Shown piece by piece: positions 38,819-53,100 of a stretch of DNA of 64,000 bases. Below the pieces are notes generated by a model. That model was not told the DNA's origin. It saw only the letters and a list, made by a program, of their open reading frames with translations, and searched no databases. The number at the start of each line of letters is the position of its first letter. The stretch's first letter is position 1. This stretch comes from Luscinia megarhynchos. Lineage: Eukaryota; Chordata; Aves; Passeriformes; Turdidae. Where the stretch lies: contig JAPFBE010000002.1 of the NCBI GenBank assembly GCA_034336665.1, positions 20,438,906-20,502,905 on the forward strand. Reading direction: 5' to 3'. Position numbers and translations under genes: made by a program.

Positions 38819-41800
38819 GGTTGTGGCCAGATATTACAGACACACTAGATTCAAAGAGATGTCTCTGTCAGGTGTATAAGTCAAGAATTTTATTGCCTTA
38901 TCCTATTAAATGCTACCTACAAAAATGTAGAGCTCAACAACTGAACATATGCTTTGAAAAACTCCTGCAGTTAATTAGTAAATTAGCATAGGCTAATGTG
39001 TCCAGTTTAACATCATCCCAATAGTACTGACACAGAAGTCAAAATAACAGCCACTAAAACTCAACCAGTTCACAAGTCACACTTAGGACTGTATATTGTT
39101 ATGAAAAGTCCAAGTTTTATTATCTGGTAAAAGCAATGAGCTTTTTTACCAAGATCACATTTAAGGCTTTCCAATGACATCATTTATAAGGACTCCAGTT
39201 TTGAAAGAAAGAGGATAAGTACTTCAAATTGCATTTTCCCCCAGTCCCCTCTACAGCCAAGTTCACAACAAAAATTTTTTCCCCTCCTCTTACATATTTA
39301 GTGTAAAAGAGACAGACACAAATTTTGTGTCTTGTTTACTAATGAAACAAGGCCTATGCACTTCACATGCACTTGGTTGTGTGCCCAACAACTCCTAATT
39401 TCCTACTGCCTTATTTCCATCAAAATTTGGCAAAGGAACAGCAGTACCAAACATATTAAATTACTGTAAGTCTGGCCAAAATAGGAGCTGACAAAGGAGA
39501 GATACCCTGTTGGATCACTAAGGAAATGGCCAAACCTGGAGGTAACCAGGGAATGCACACAGGAAGGAGCTCTTACAAAGGATCAGAACGTATGAGAAAC
39601 TTCAGGCAGAGATTGCAGTTTGCATGATACTAGACACACAATCATGTTATAAAGCAAATGCCTTCTTTACAGAACTACATCTTCAAAAAATGAAGTTCAG
39701 ACTTGCCAGCTTTGGAGAAAGATTGTGCACGAGCACAGATGCTGGGGTTTTTTTAATTTGTTTTTTTCTAAATGCTGCTGTCTCTGCAGAACAACTAACA
39801 CATAATAATTACAAATGGACAGACTGAAGGTACCTTGCTCAACACACCTGACCAGCAGTACGAAACTTTGTGTGAATTTCCCCACCAGCTGCTCCTATCC
39901 TACCAAGGGAAGTGCATGAGATGCTGGAAACCCTTTGCTCTTTCCAGCCAGCTGGATACTTCAGCATCAGTGTCCCCAAGAGCAGACAAAGAGGGCTGGG
40001 AGAGGCTGAGGGCAGACCATGACTGGTCTGGAGGGCCACAACAATTGCACATTGCTTCCTGCAAGGGTTAAGCCAGGAAACATCTCCTCTCTTATCACTG
40101 CAGTGCATGCCTAGCTCTGCTGATAGCATCTGCTTGCTCACCCCTAATTCTAGGCAGCTTTCTGCATCAATGGTGTAAATATGACACCAAAGGGGGCACC
40201 CACCCACCACCCTCCTGTTTTAAGTAGATTGACATACAGAGGTTATTTTGATCAAGCAGATGAGAAAATGCAAACAAGAAAATGTTGGCAGTTCAAACTG
40301 ACTTTAATTTCCTGGTGTTCTGTAACAAAATTAGTTGAGAGAGATTACTTATTTCCCTTGTCCTCTCCAGCTCAGCCCAGAAAGCTCCCAGTGTTGACAT
40401 CCCTAGAGGTTGCACCCATGGCTCTGTCTGTAAAGGCTGGATGGTGGGAGTTTATAACATCCTGCATCCACTAGGGAAGAACAAATATCTGCCAAAGAGC
40501 TGCATAAACTGTCATCAAGGCACCTGGATCAGCCCTGATCTCACCAGCAGGCATTGCTGCTCAACTGGAACACAGATTCTTTGTACATGTGCCAAGACAT
40601 TTCATCTCTTAATTGAAATAAAAAAGTCCATATATCTGGGTCTCTAAAGGAAGCCATTCTTCCCTTGTGCAATCCCAACATACTCCTTTTTAAACACACT
40701 TTCAGTCATGACTCAGACCTGGGAATGCCACTGAGGAAGGATGCACTGCAGCACAAACACTTGCTAATCCAGCCAGATTGCTGTGGGCTGTTGGGCAGGC
40801 AGTTAGAGGTACCCTGGAGAATGTACCCTGTCTTGGGGAAAGACAAAGCTGGCAGGTCTTTTATTTTCTATCATATTGTAGTATCTAGCAAAACCACTTA
40901 GAAAAATTTTACAACTAGATACTATATAGCATTTTTCCATACATCAAGAATGTGAAGAGAAAGTATCCATAGCTATTTGGAACAATAAACTATATTAGTG
41001 TCCTATAAAAAGCATTAAGCCATCATCTTTCCATAATTTCACAAGTAGGATTCTTTTCATAAGTATTTTTCTTTAGATGTTGTCTGTGTGTGTTCAGTTT
41101 GCTGCTCCACACCATCAGAAGCATACAGAGGTTCTTGTCTCTGGGTAAATACTATGTAAATTTGTTCCTATGATTACAGCACTTGCTAAATTGAGCATAG
41201 TAATTAGGAGGCAATGCTTACTTTATGAATTTTCCATAGTAGGTTTGATGCTCCAAGATAAATCTCCAGTTCATCAAAATAGCTGTGCTTGTGCTTAATT
41301 TCAAACATACCTTTACTCCACCACAATTAAGCAAAAGACTTGAATACATGCTTGTTGCTTCAAGGGGATTAAATCTGTTGACTTTAATTAGATTTATGCC
41401 CAGACTGAAGTTCTTCCCTGAACTGAGGCCTGTGAAGTACAGCATTTTAAAAGAGGAAGTACTGAATAAAAACTAAGAGATTATTCAGATTATCATTTGA
41501 ATATGAAATAATACTTTATATTTTTCATATTCTGTATGCATTAGCTATGTAAACTACACGTCATCATCCATAAGGAAGACAGTAAACGCTTTTAATTTAT
41601 TTAATATTATCCAACTCTGTTGTAAAAAAATCTCACACTTATATCAAGCCTCATAAATAGCAAGTCAAAGCATAAAAAAATCAAACACTTTTTCTTATGA
41701 ATAGATTCCAGTAGAGGATACAGAAAGGCTGTTACAGATAAAATAATAATATTTCTTAGGCAAGTACTTGTGGCATTTCAGGACAATGCCCTGATGGACA

Positions 41801-44800
41801 CATGAATCTATTTTAAAAGGTTTGGTGGTAACTTTTCTAAGCACATACTGCATTAAGTGCCTTAAAAAAGTGTCTTCAAAAATACTTTCTAAATAATGAT
41901 CAGTGAAGTAACCTCCATAAGAGAACTAGATACTAATCATAATTTGAAATCAGACAGACAGGAAATTGCCACACCCTACATTAGTGAATGCATCCAGGTC
42001 CCATGGTAGTCTTTACAGGGAGTTTAGATTGTCTATGGGAAATGAAATCATGTGCCAAAGGCCAAGTAAACCCGAAATTAAAATTCACAGTTATGTCTCC
42101 CTGTTGCATTCATAATCCTGCTTATTGCCTCTTACATCATTACAAAGTGTTCTCCAGACTAGAACAACCCACTGCTGTGCTATGTGTACCACCACACACT
42201 ACAAGCTGTCCAAGTTCTGCTCCAGAGGCCAAATATCACCCACTCAGTTTTAAAAATCGTGCTCAGGGTTATCATTCATGACTAAGTGGTGGTCAGACTC
42301 TGGGATACTGCATGCCCCAGAATAATCTGCTGCTAATTCCCAGGCTTGTTTTACCACAAGCTTTTGAATATTACACTCTATATGATGACAACAGAACTTA
42401 CACTCTACATGCTATTACAGAAATAAAAAGTGTCTCTTCAATTCTGCAAAAGTTATTATTGCAATCACTTGCCATGACAGTTCTGGACAATGTCTTTTGT
42501 GGACACATGCATATATTTTATATAGTTTGCTGCTAACTGCATATTTGTAATACCTACCACCTCTCCAAAGTTCATATTCAGTGATCTCAATTCCCTTCAC
42601 TGTTGTTTGCAAGAATGGGAATTAGAAACTTTGATGACCTGGTGAAATCACTCACTCAAGAAATTAAACCAAACAATAAAACTAAGTAGCCTAAATATTG
42701 TTTAGCAGAAATGTGGCACCTGCAATCCATTACTGAAAGAACTTAGTACCATAAAATATAGTGATCAAGTTTTCAGATAGCACAAAAGATGTTAGTAGAG
42801 AATGAAAATGGAGCAAGTTTATTTTCTTCTGGTTCTAACTTCATTTAGATTTTGTAGTTGGCAGCATGTCAGGACCAACAGGCTTCCGGCAGGGGAGATC
42901 ATTATTTTAAAACATTAACTCCCATGTTAATGTTTGATTTTGCTAATGTTTAAATTGGGATATATTTCTGAGCAGGAGAACAGAGGGGTAAAAAGATCAC
43001 ACACAATGCTTTTTCTCCAGTAAAAGTAGTCAGAGGTGGGTTACATTAAAAAAATAAGCTGACATCATGTAATAGATATAATAAAATTAACACAGGTAAC
43101 TTTTAAATCCAAGGTGCAGGAAAAACAAGAAAATACAAAGAAAGAGCTTAGTGATAACAGAAACAATTCATTTGGCATAGGAAGCTCTGCCAGATTCCTG
43201 CTATCCCACTATTTGAGTGAGGGCTCCTGCAGAGCATCAGCCTCAAAGCTGTGTGTCATGGGAGCAGCAGTGTCCTGGAAGAGACCTAAACCTCAGTGCC
43301 TGACTGTGGGAAGTCATCAGAGACCCCACCATACTTTTAATGAATAAAGAGGTATCAGATCCTGGTCAAGTAGCACCTGGGTTAAATAACTGGCAAGCTA
43401 GCATGCAGAGTGTGAGAGTGGAAAGTCAGAGATGGAAACAGATTGCTGAAACAGATATTCTTGCCTCTTGAGTTACTCTCAAACTTAATCCATAAAATAG
43501 CTGATGATCTCACATAAGTTCACTAATGCACTCATCAAAATAAGAGAGTAATTCTTCAAAAAACCCTACTGATTTCAGTCACAAGGCACCAAGGGGCTCT
43601 GAAGTATAGAGCCAACTCTGAACTGGATACCTCAGGCATCAGAGTACGACAGGACCCACTGCATGTAGTTCCCTACTGTGCCAACCACTGCTGCAGCCAC
43701 ACTTGTCCCCATCCTCCTCACACCTCTGACTGCATCACATATATTTCACTCTCTGTTGATAGCTTTGTGCAATACTACAGCCATGCCTCAAAATTCAACT
43801 CACAGCTCATCTAGTTTCCAAGATTTTCGTAACAGGAAAAGTGATTCATAATTCATACTTCTCTTCAATTACATGTACCAATGTAAAACACTAAGCTGTT
43901 GCAATAGCAAAGCCCGGGTACCAAAACTTTTCCAAAATTTCAGGGTGGTTTTACAGAAGGAAGGATTTTGTGCCATGATTTTCCAGTGCCACTTTGTGTA
44001 GGCTTCAAGAAGATCTTGTTTCCAATATTGACACCCTGCTATGAGCAATCATGGAGCGTTTGTCCCCTGCAAGGAGAAGTCTGACCAGAGTTTCATACTT
44101 CTCTTTACATAACAAGTCACTCTGCAGAGAGATATTAAGTTTATATAGAAATATAAATGAGGCTTCATCCATTTTTCAGAGGGCTGATGTTGCTGAGTCA
44201 TGCTTACGGGCAGTCTAACCAACAAAAGACAGTAGAAAACAGCAAACTAGAACAGCTACTTCTGAGATGACATAAACTATTCCCATTACTTTTAGTCAGC
44301 ACGATGCAAAACGCAAACTTTCGTTACACTGCATTGGAAACGAACAAATATTATAATTTTCTTTCTTAGCATCTAAAAGTAGCAATGAAGATTTTCATTC
44401 CTGCTGTGCCTTTGCAATATGAAATGAATGATTATTTGTTGAACAAACTGCTTGGAAATTACAGTAAAAATTTAAAACTTAGAGAGGACACAAATACAGA
44501 ATACTGCAATTTTTGAGGACTTTAATTACCAGAGGTATAACACTAGCAAGTTGTTTCTACTGTAGAATAACAGGTTTGCATAAGTGCATTATGTTAGGCA
44601 GTCAGTAGCTCAATTATTACTTTGTTGTCTTGGGTCTAAATATTGGAAGTAGAAGTGTAACTTAAAACAAGAAATATCTGTCAAGCAGGAAAGCTCAAGA
44701 TACCTTTTAATAACATACCAGAGAGCTGTTTTATTGTGTTGCTGCTGCTGCTTCTTTTGAACTCCTAGATAATATCAGATGAGGAACATTATACTGTTCT

Positions 44801-47135
44801 ATGCACATTTCCCTCATCACCACAGTATCTGAAAGGCTTCCAGCAGTTCATTAAGCAACATGACTAACCTCCCTCATTTGTGGTTTCTCCATTCTCTCTC
44901 TCACCCCCTCTCCAAGGGAAGAGCTCTGTGTGCACGTGTGTGTGCACACAGTGCTTTGGTGTATTGTGTTGGTTTAGTTATTCTCATTTTTAAATTTTAT
45001 TATGTGCATACTACCCTGCATTTATAACAAGGGGATACACAGCTTTATCTCACTTAACTTCTGCTTTTGCTATTTGCCTGTCACTGAGTGGAGCCTGCAT
45101 TCCTTGTCCTGCCTCTTTGCTTCACCAAACATTCTCTGGCTCTTCTTCCACACTCCTAAAGTACCCGTACACAGCAAGTGGGTGCACAGCACAGAAAAAA
45201 ACACATCAGAGGAGGAGAGTGGAAGGGTGGCAGAAAGGTCCCATAACCTGTGCAGGCCATGACATCACAGCTGCTGACAGGTTTCACATTTTGTGATGAA
45301 CTACTATAAAAATCTCTCTCTCTGCTATTGAAGTGGACTGTGAGCATTTGAGAGTGCCCCATAAGGGCATCTGTGAAGTTGTGCAAAATCTGTCTATTAT
45401 GCATGAGGTGCAATATTCATGGGTTTTGTTGCCCTTACACAACTGTGTGGATGAAGATGGCCTTTCACATATAAAATGCAGATAGGAAAAACTTAAAAAA
45501 AGCTAAGCCTGACTCTTCTCCTCCACTATGCTAACATGTGCAGAGCATAACTTCACTAACTCAGCACATTTCTGCTCAAGAAGAGACCACATCTTGGTAG
45601 CATATGTGTAACTTTTTAAAATCCAGAGTGAAAGACATCATGATAGGTAAAGTATTTAAGTTAGAGTACTGTAAGGATTGTGGAGAGATATTGAAATTTT
45701 TATGTATTTGTCAAATTTGATATCAAACCACTGGGGACATTTTCAGTTCCTCCAGACAAGATTTCTGGCATCTTTGCCTCTCTCAATTCAAGTTCATATG
45801 CATGTCTAGCTGTAATAAGCAATACAAAAATGCCCTCAATTTCTAAAATTTTTTTCCCCAGTATATCTTGAAATGGCTCAAGAAAAAGCAATTATTTTTT
45901 TTATGGTGAAATTGAGAGAAAGAAACAGAAGATGACTCTTCAAGTCAGTTGACAGATCAGGCCTTAGCACTCAGTGAAATTTCAGGGCTCATACACCAGC
46001 CTGCTCCCAAAGCAACACAAAAGTCTGTGTTAATCCTAATAGAATCTGCTTTAGAATGAAAGGAAAAATTATGATAATGTTCACTGGTGTAGATACAAAA
46101 TTAGCTTAATTATTTTTTTTTCCCCCCTAAAGAGAAAGTTCTGTGCAAGATATAGGAAATCTAGCCCCAGGATTATCTGCTGTTTGACTGATGCCATTCA
46201 GAATGCTTGCAGGAGGATAGGAGACCCTATCCTCTCATTCAGAAGGAGACAGCTAATGAGCAACTGAATCTTTAACTGTGTTGAGGATACTTCTTGAAGA
46301 TTTTACTATCTCAACATTTAAGAAACAAGAAAGCCAGGGTAAAGGCTAGTATCCCTTACCATGAAAAAGGCTGGGAATGGAGCTAAGCTGCCTGGCTGAT
46401 GGCAGGAGAATCTTCAGGGTTTGCTTGCTGCCTTCAGGCATCACTATGCCCAGAAATGAGACAGAGACCTGTGTGTCAGCTGTCACTGCAAGGATCTCAC
46501 TGAACATTAAAATACTCCCTGCATCAGGCAAATTTCAAAGAAATACAGTTTGTGGTGCAAAACCAGCCACTTAAGGACTACGTCAATTTCCCTTCAACTT
46601 ACTGCTGCCAGTGAGAGTAGATGGGGATTAAAAGTAGGGGACAATCTTTCCCCTCATGGTGGCTCTCTTGCTCGGGACTCCACAAACTGCAGTACAGATG
46701 TCAACAAGTGCCACAATAAACTGGAGCTTGCTCTTTCCCAAAAACCAGCAAAGTCATTCTGATGTTCAGAAGTGCCATTTAACCCCAGCCAGCAATCAAG
46801 CTACCCCAGTTGAAACTTTCATAAGAAGAAAATTGAGCAATGACACCTTTTGAGACAAGATGTCTCTTTCTTAAGTACTTAGGGGGTTTTCTTTAACCTT
46901 GAAACAGTTTTGCCTTTGAAATACTCTCCTGGTCATAACTTGTTTTGTCAAGTTGGCTTTTTTTTAAGAAGTCTTCTTGGTCAAAATATGTTTTATGGTT
47001 TTAAACTGCTCCCAATTGCCTGAAAATTGAGGAGTGGGTAAAATTCAAGATACATGTTTCTTAGGACAAATATGGAGTTTGACATGTAGCAGGTATGATG
47101 GAGACTTTCATAGTTGTCTTGGGATCTGAGAAATA

Positions 47136-47168
47136 TTTTCTTTCTTTCTTTTTTTGTTTGTTTTTTTC
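47136..47168. repeat. T-rich tract with TTTC units
   Basis: Short TTTC repeats lead into T runs broken by single G or C. This is simple sequence. Confidence 0.8.
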
Positions 47169-49774
47169 TGTACAATAAAGACACAATTATTTTTCCCATA
47201 ACATATAACATCTCAGCCACTTACACCTTCTTTTGGTCTGGACATAATGTAGAGGGTAGGCCAATCCTGTCCTCTTATTCATGGACCAGACTTTTGCACC
47301 TAATGGAATAGAAAGCACTGCCTCCACCAAAGATTTCAGGAAAGATTGTTACAAAGATGACAATAAAAGTACAAGCACAACTTCTTGAGTGGGAAATGTG
47401 TGCTGCTGCAAAGCAATATAATAACAGATGCATGAACAATTGTTTTCATAAATAAGCAGGAAGAGAAAGGCCCAAAGTAACCTGAGGTTTCTCGTGGGTA
47501 GTTTCTTTTTCTTTTTCCTGAAAAAGAAAGAGTAAGTTACATATTGTCCAGACATTTGCTGGCTTAAGCTTAAAGGGCCTGCGTGCAGAGTATTCACACT
47601 GGGATTCTGCTCTTTTCTCTCAATAACATTATTTCAACTATTGAGTCGTGTTGCCACTGGGAAAATATGAACATTTCAACAAAGAAAAATAAATTGCATT
47701 TGTGTTCTCACTTCAACTCCCAGATTCTTGCTGGAGAGGAGCCAGGACAGTGTTTCAAGGTGCTGACTATCTCCTTCCAGCAAAACAGAGCAGATGGGAT
47801 GGAGCTAGGCTGGGACCCTGCAGCTAGATGCAAGCACATAAGTCTTGTATCAGAGCAAGGCTCTTCCCTCCCCTTCCCCTCTCCACTTTGAGCACCTTGG
47901 ATTTCAGAATATGGACATGTGAACACAGCAGCTAGGAGGACACACTTGGCTCGTGTGCTGCTGCAGCTCAGACACTGTCAGGAAAAGCAAGGTTTGCTTC
48001 CCTCCTTTGCCACCTGCACCCTCAGGAAAAGCCCTGCACCTTTCCCAGTGTAACAGGAACAATCCCCTCCTCCTGGGATACAGCTGTGTACCAAGTGCTC
48101 CACAATGGCCTGACACTAACACTTCAAGGCCATGCAGTTGTGGAGAGGGCCCCACAATTTGCTCCTGTGCATTTGGTGTCAGTGGGCCTCGCCACCCTGC
48201 CCGTTTCTGCCAGATGTGCACAGCCACCACATTTGTAAACACAACCCTAGTGCACATCCACACAAACTATTCACAGGAGCTAGTTAAATAAAACATGGCA
48301 TTTGCTGGCTGTAAGCAGTGCAGAGAGGGAGGGCATGAAACATGAGCCTAATAGGAATTGGGGAGCTGGGGTGAAGAGGGTTACAATCCACATTTACAGA
48401 ACACTCTTGGAATACCAAAAGCTTTCCTCTTTATAATACAAAAACTTCGTTCACTTTAGTTCAGTCACCATGAATAACGGACTGGGGAATTAAAAGCTTT
48501 AAACCTGTTAAAGAAGGAATATTAACTTAAGTATAAATATGGCTGAAATAATCCAGACAGTTTTATGACCTTACACCCCCAAATGAAGGTGAAATGCAGA
48601 ATTCTTTCCCCAGGACTAGTGGTAAACACAGCTAACAGATGGAAGAGCTGAATGGAAATTTCAATAAAGTAGGCCACAAAGAAGCATTTGTAAGTGCAGG
48701 GGTGCTCACTTAAAAAAAGGGGGGGAAAAAAAAGAAGGCTAAAAAATGGAACTTTGTTTTATTTTGATAGAGTGCCAAAACAGTACTGCATTCCTTAAAG
48801 AGTAGAATAAAGGAACGAGTTAGACTGGCCTTCTCAACACCTCAGCAAAAGCCCCCATGGGTCTCATTTTGCTAGGATGACTATTTATATGACAGGTAAG
48901 GGAATAATTTTGTTGGATTCAGTTACACTAGGCCTCCCTGACCCCTGGGTCAAAAGAGCAAATGCAAAAGTGACAATGTGGATAATTGCCTGTTTAGGAT
49001 AATGGAATACTGATTGAGGGTCAATTATTATAACACCTGAAAGATAAATGAGCTGATGTGAAAGGTTCAGCAGAGGTAGCAAACAAGAACTGTCTGCACG
49101 CACCATGCCATGGCTAATAATGCAGAGTACAGGCTGCTGCATTTGATAGCAGGGAAGCACATTTCCTGAGCTGAACTACTAAAGTTTCCAAGCCCTAAAA
49201 ATATTTCAGTTTGTAAAACCTGCCATAAAATAGAAATTGCCCAAAGCTGAAGGATTAAGGTAATATTATTTAAAATGTTACACAATTGATTTCCATTATA
49301 ACCCTTGTCTGTGCCACATATCTCAGAGTTATTCTTTCTTCTGTCTCCTGAGTGAGCTCACTTCCATTGCTACACAATTAAAGAAAACCAGGTTTGACAT
49401 TTGTATGTCTAAATCCAGCCAAAGGTGAAACACCATTCAGGCCATTACTGCAGTGAGCTGCTGTGGCTCAAAGTATTTTTAAAAAACTGAATCTTGTCTA
49501 TAAAATGTTTTGAAACTTCTGTGCATGTACTGTCTTGGTTGTGTTGTTGGGCATTGCTTTTGCATGGTATGACTCCTGAAATGCTTGTTCCTCACTTTGG
49601 TCTTCATCCTATTTCCTGTGTCACAAAAAACAAAGATTCTTCTTTCCTCCTCTACACATCATGATGGTATAGGGATTAGGCTGGAAATGAAAAGCATTTT
49701 CAAGGGGAAAGCACAACTGACCCTCTTTAAGTTTACAGTCCAATTAGAGGTTGTCACAATTCTCTCCAGTTAAT

Positions 49775-50120
49775 GCTTTGTCTGGAGAAAAGGAGGCTCA
49801 GAGGAGACTTTCACCCTCTACAACTACCTGAAAGGAGGTGGTGGCAGTGTGAGGGTCAATGTCTTCTCCCAACAAGTGACAGGATGAGAGGAAATGGCTG
49901 GGTAAGGTTCAGGTTGGATATTAGGAAAAATTTCTTCACTGAAAGACTGGCTAAGCATTGGAACAAGTTTCTTGGGGAAATAGTGGAGTCACCATCCCTG
50001 GAAGTGTCCAAAAAACGAGTAGATGTGGCACTTTGCAGTATGGTTTAGTGGGCATAGTGGTATTAGGTTGAAGGTTGAACTTGAAGATCTTGGAAATGGT
50101 TTCCAACCTTAATGATTTGA
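49775..50120 (+). mobile_element. CR1 LINE fragment, 5'-truncated 3' end
   Basis: The segment follows the 3' end of avian CR1 elements closely. It has the 'GGAGAAAAGGAGGCTCAG' start of the familiar block, the 'CTACAACTACCTGAAAGGAGG' region (about 49817-49837), the 'TTGGATATTAGGAAAAATTT' stretch (49914-49933), 'GAGTCACCATCCCTGGA' (49986-50002) and a tail resembling the CR1 3' end ('TTCCAACCTTAATGATT'). CR1 is a non-LTR retrotransposon that copies itself by target-primed reverse transcription, and most copies are severely 5'-truncated like this one. Only the C-terminal part of ORF2 plus the 3' UTR is represented. The residual open frame at 49773-50048 is a decayed remnant, not a functional gene. 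The terminal octamer repeats typical of CR1 are degraded, and I could not see a clear target-site duplication. The element is antisense to GMDS. Confidence 0.93.
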
Positions 50121-53100
50121 GTAAGCAGACAGCGAGTGTCCAGACACATAGAAAACACACCTTGGTGAGCAAAAAGTGTTTCCAGATCATTTGAAATGTC
50201 CATCTTCTCATAGCATGACACGAATGAGCAATAAGAAACACATCTCTACGAACAGCAGAGCTCTGATAAAATGCTCTCAATGTAAATATTCATGCCTCAA
50301 AACTATGCCACAGCAAAAAGTGCTATTTGGAAAATATTTTACTCAAGTGAGATGAAAAGGACTCAGGAGATCTGTAGCAATAAACCCACAACTCAATGTA
50401 AGCCTCTCCCAGTGCTCTTCCACAGTGGCATGAGAGGATCTTGCCTGCTTTTTCTCCTCAGCCTCTGTGTGAACAGGGATCTTGGAAAGAGCAGGAATAA
50501 GCATGTCTAGATCTCTGACACTGCCAACAGAATACATTAGAGTAAAAAAGGCTATCAAGAAAGTGAATATATGAAACTATAGCACCTTCAAGGGGACTTG
50601 AAGGTGACCAGTGCATGAGTATAGAGGGAGGGACATTGCCCAGTTTGGCTGCAACAGTGTGAGTCATTGCTGTCCTGTGCCCTTCTGCTAGATATGATTT
50701 TTCCTTTGGTTGTTACATGAATGTTAATCTTCCAAACTCTTAATCTATCTTTTAAAAAAATTCCAGCTAAAAATTCCAGATGTAATGACTATAATGCAGT
50801 AGGCAATTAATTTCTCCCACCTGGCATATCACACTCTTTTATTTCATTTATGCTCATCATGTAAGCTGGGAAAAGATGAATGACCAGACTATGAGAGGAA
50901 CTTGCAGTTGATTCTCACCTCTAGTTTATTTGATGGGAGTATCACTACCACTTCAATACCATCAGCTGCAGGAAAAGTAATTTTGAGGCCAAGCTGGAGT
51001 TTCAAATCCACAATGAAACTCCCTTTTCTATAAGGTAAAAGATTAAAACTAATCAACTTCATAACAAGCCAAGTGTCCTGCTAGAAACACCCCCAGCAGA
51101 AACAGCAAGTGTGGAGAGTAAGTCACATGATTTCGGGTAAGAAAACAAAACAAAAATTCCCAACCCTGGGCCACCGATCAAACACTGTCTCACAGTGACT
51201 AATTTCTGACTAGAACCCTACTGCTTTGGTTTTCCTTTCCCTCAGACAAGATGAATCATTGCATGCAGGCTGACAGAAAGAGAAGGCATCCTTTTCCTTC
51301 AGCTGCCAAACCCCTCATGATTTCCCTGTATGACAAAAGTCCATCCAGCAGTGATGAGAGATTCCTGAAACTAATTGAAGTCTTCAAGGCTTAAAAGATT
51401 ATTGAAATCTCTTCCACTGTGGGGATAAGCTAGCTCTTATTTCAAATGATGTATTTTCTATTCCACTGCATTTAGCTTCTGCAGGGAGCATATCCCTCAA
51501 ATGTTCCACAGTCCAGAAATGTCTCTCATTTTACTCTTAAAGCTATTTATCTTCCTTGAAAATTTCCCACCTCTGTGCTTTTGTTATTTAAGAGTCCTTG
51601 TAGCAGTAAAATCAAAACAAACCCAAATCTCTACAAGCTGAGTTTATAGAAAGAGATATGCAGTTAAAGAAATATATCCTATGATGTTTCCAGTTCCCAT
51701 GCAAACAGGGTGCTCTGAGAGGCATCTAGCAAAGAGATACAGTGCAAATTTCATGGAGACCCAAAAGTTCAAGGCAGGGCCCCTTCTTCCTTCCCAAGTA
51801 TATATGGGGCACTCCTGCTGCTACTTAGGCTATTCTAATAAAGCATCCACAAACAAAACTTGTGGTGAAGAACCATGCTGGATATTTCAAATTTTCATAA
51901 ACTGTGCTAACTGTTAAACATGGGCCTGAATTCTCAGAAGTTACAGGAATTGATTACAACAGCAAAACAGCACAGAGCCTGGCGGAAAACACCATTACTT
52001 TTTTGTTCTATAAAAATCCCACAGGGGATTCTTGTTCTGAGGCTACTTGAACAACATAGTCAAGTGTCCAGGGGCAGCTTTGTGTGACTACTGTGCAACA
52101 TCCACCAGGTAAAACTGGAAAGTGACAGTTATGATTACATCTGTCTCTTGAAAGAAATTCTGCTGCTGAATGACTAGAGAACGAGGGGTGAAGCCAACTG
52201 ATTCTTTAGCCCAACTCCACAAATTGCAAAGCAAACTTTCCTGCATTAGTTGAGACAAATAGCCTAGCCCCAAAAGAGACCAGCAGTGATTTTGCAAAGT
52301 ACGAGAGTCAGTGGTGCTCTGATTTGATGCTGCTCCCTTTTAAACAGCCCCCTAGCCTGTTCTAAAAGGCCACTGCTCTGGAGAAGCGGGATGTGTGGGT
52401 AGTTTGCAAAACCATAAATGTCAATGGTTCTCTCAGAGCTAATACCTGATTCCCCTCTTTATGTTTTGGAATGTTATATCCTGCCTTCTTATTTCTCAGT
52501 TACTATCTGATTAACTTAAGGGGGATGCTCCTTATGCTGAGAGCCTCTGTAACAGGGATCTGGGGCCACAGCAGCTGCCTCTGAGTGTTGGCATTTTAGC
52601 TGATGTTGATTCCCTGGTCAACAGCTCCTTTGCATGGTACAGATGCTACAAATGAGCCACTGGCTAATGTCAGTCTGCTTGCACAGCACAAGCCTCATCA
52701 ATCTGAGCAAGCTTGGACCTATGGGCTCTCTGCTTCCCAACAGATAGCCACAAGCTCCCTTCCATAGGAGGAAATCTCATCCAGTCCAAATGTCAAAAAC
52801 CTTTTCCATGTTTTCAGGGAAAAAAACAAAACCCTGAAGGTGTCTTTAAAGAGATGCAATAGAGGAAAAAGCCTTCTGGAGCAAAGGAAAGAAAATCTGG
52901 AGTGACAGCAACTATCCTGTACATGGATAATTAAGGAAGAAAATGAACCCTTGAGTGTTTCAAATGGAGAAGAATACCTGCCCTTTAATTAAGAATGGAA
53001 GATGAACATGATCTGTTGTATGCAAAATACAACCCAAGTGAGTAACTTTGGAAGAAGTTGATAAGAAACATATCTTTGTTAAAAGACAATGTAACTAAAG

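Noticed and set aside
47904..48291. Open frames of 119 (minus) and 112 (plus) codons
   Set aside because: They are mutually overlapping, of low-information composition and unlike any family I know.
49773..50048. 91-codon plus-strand frame
   Set aside because: It is the decayed coding tail of the CR1 element, not a host gene.
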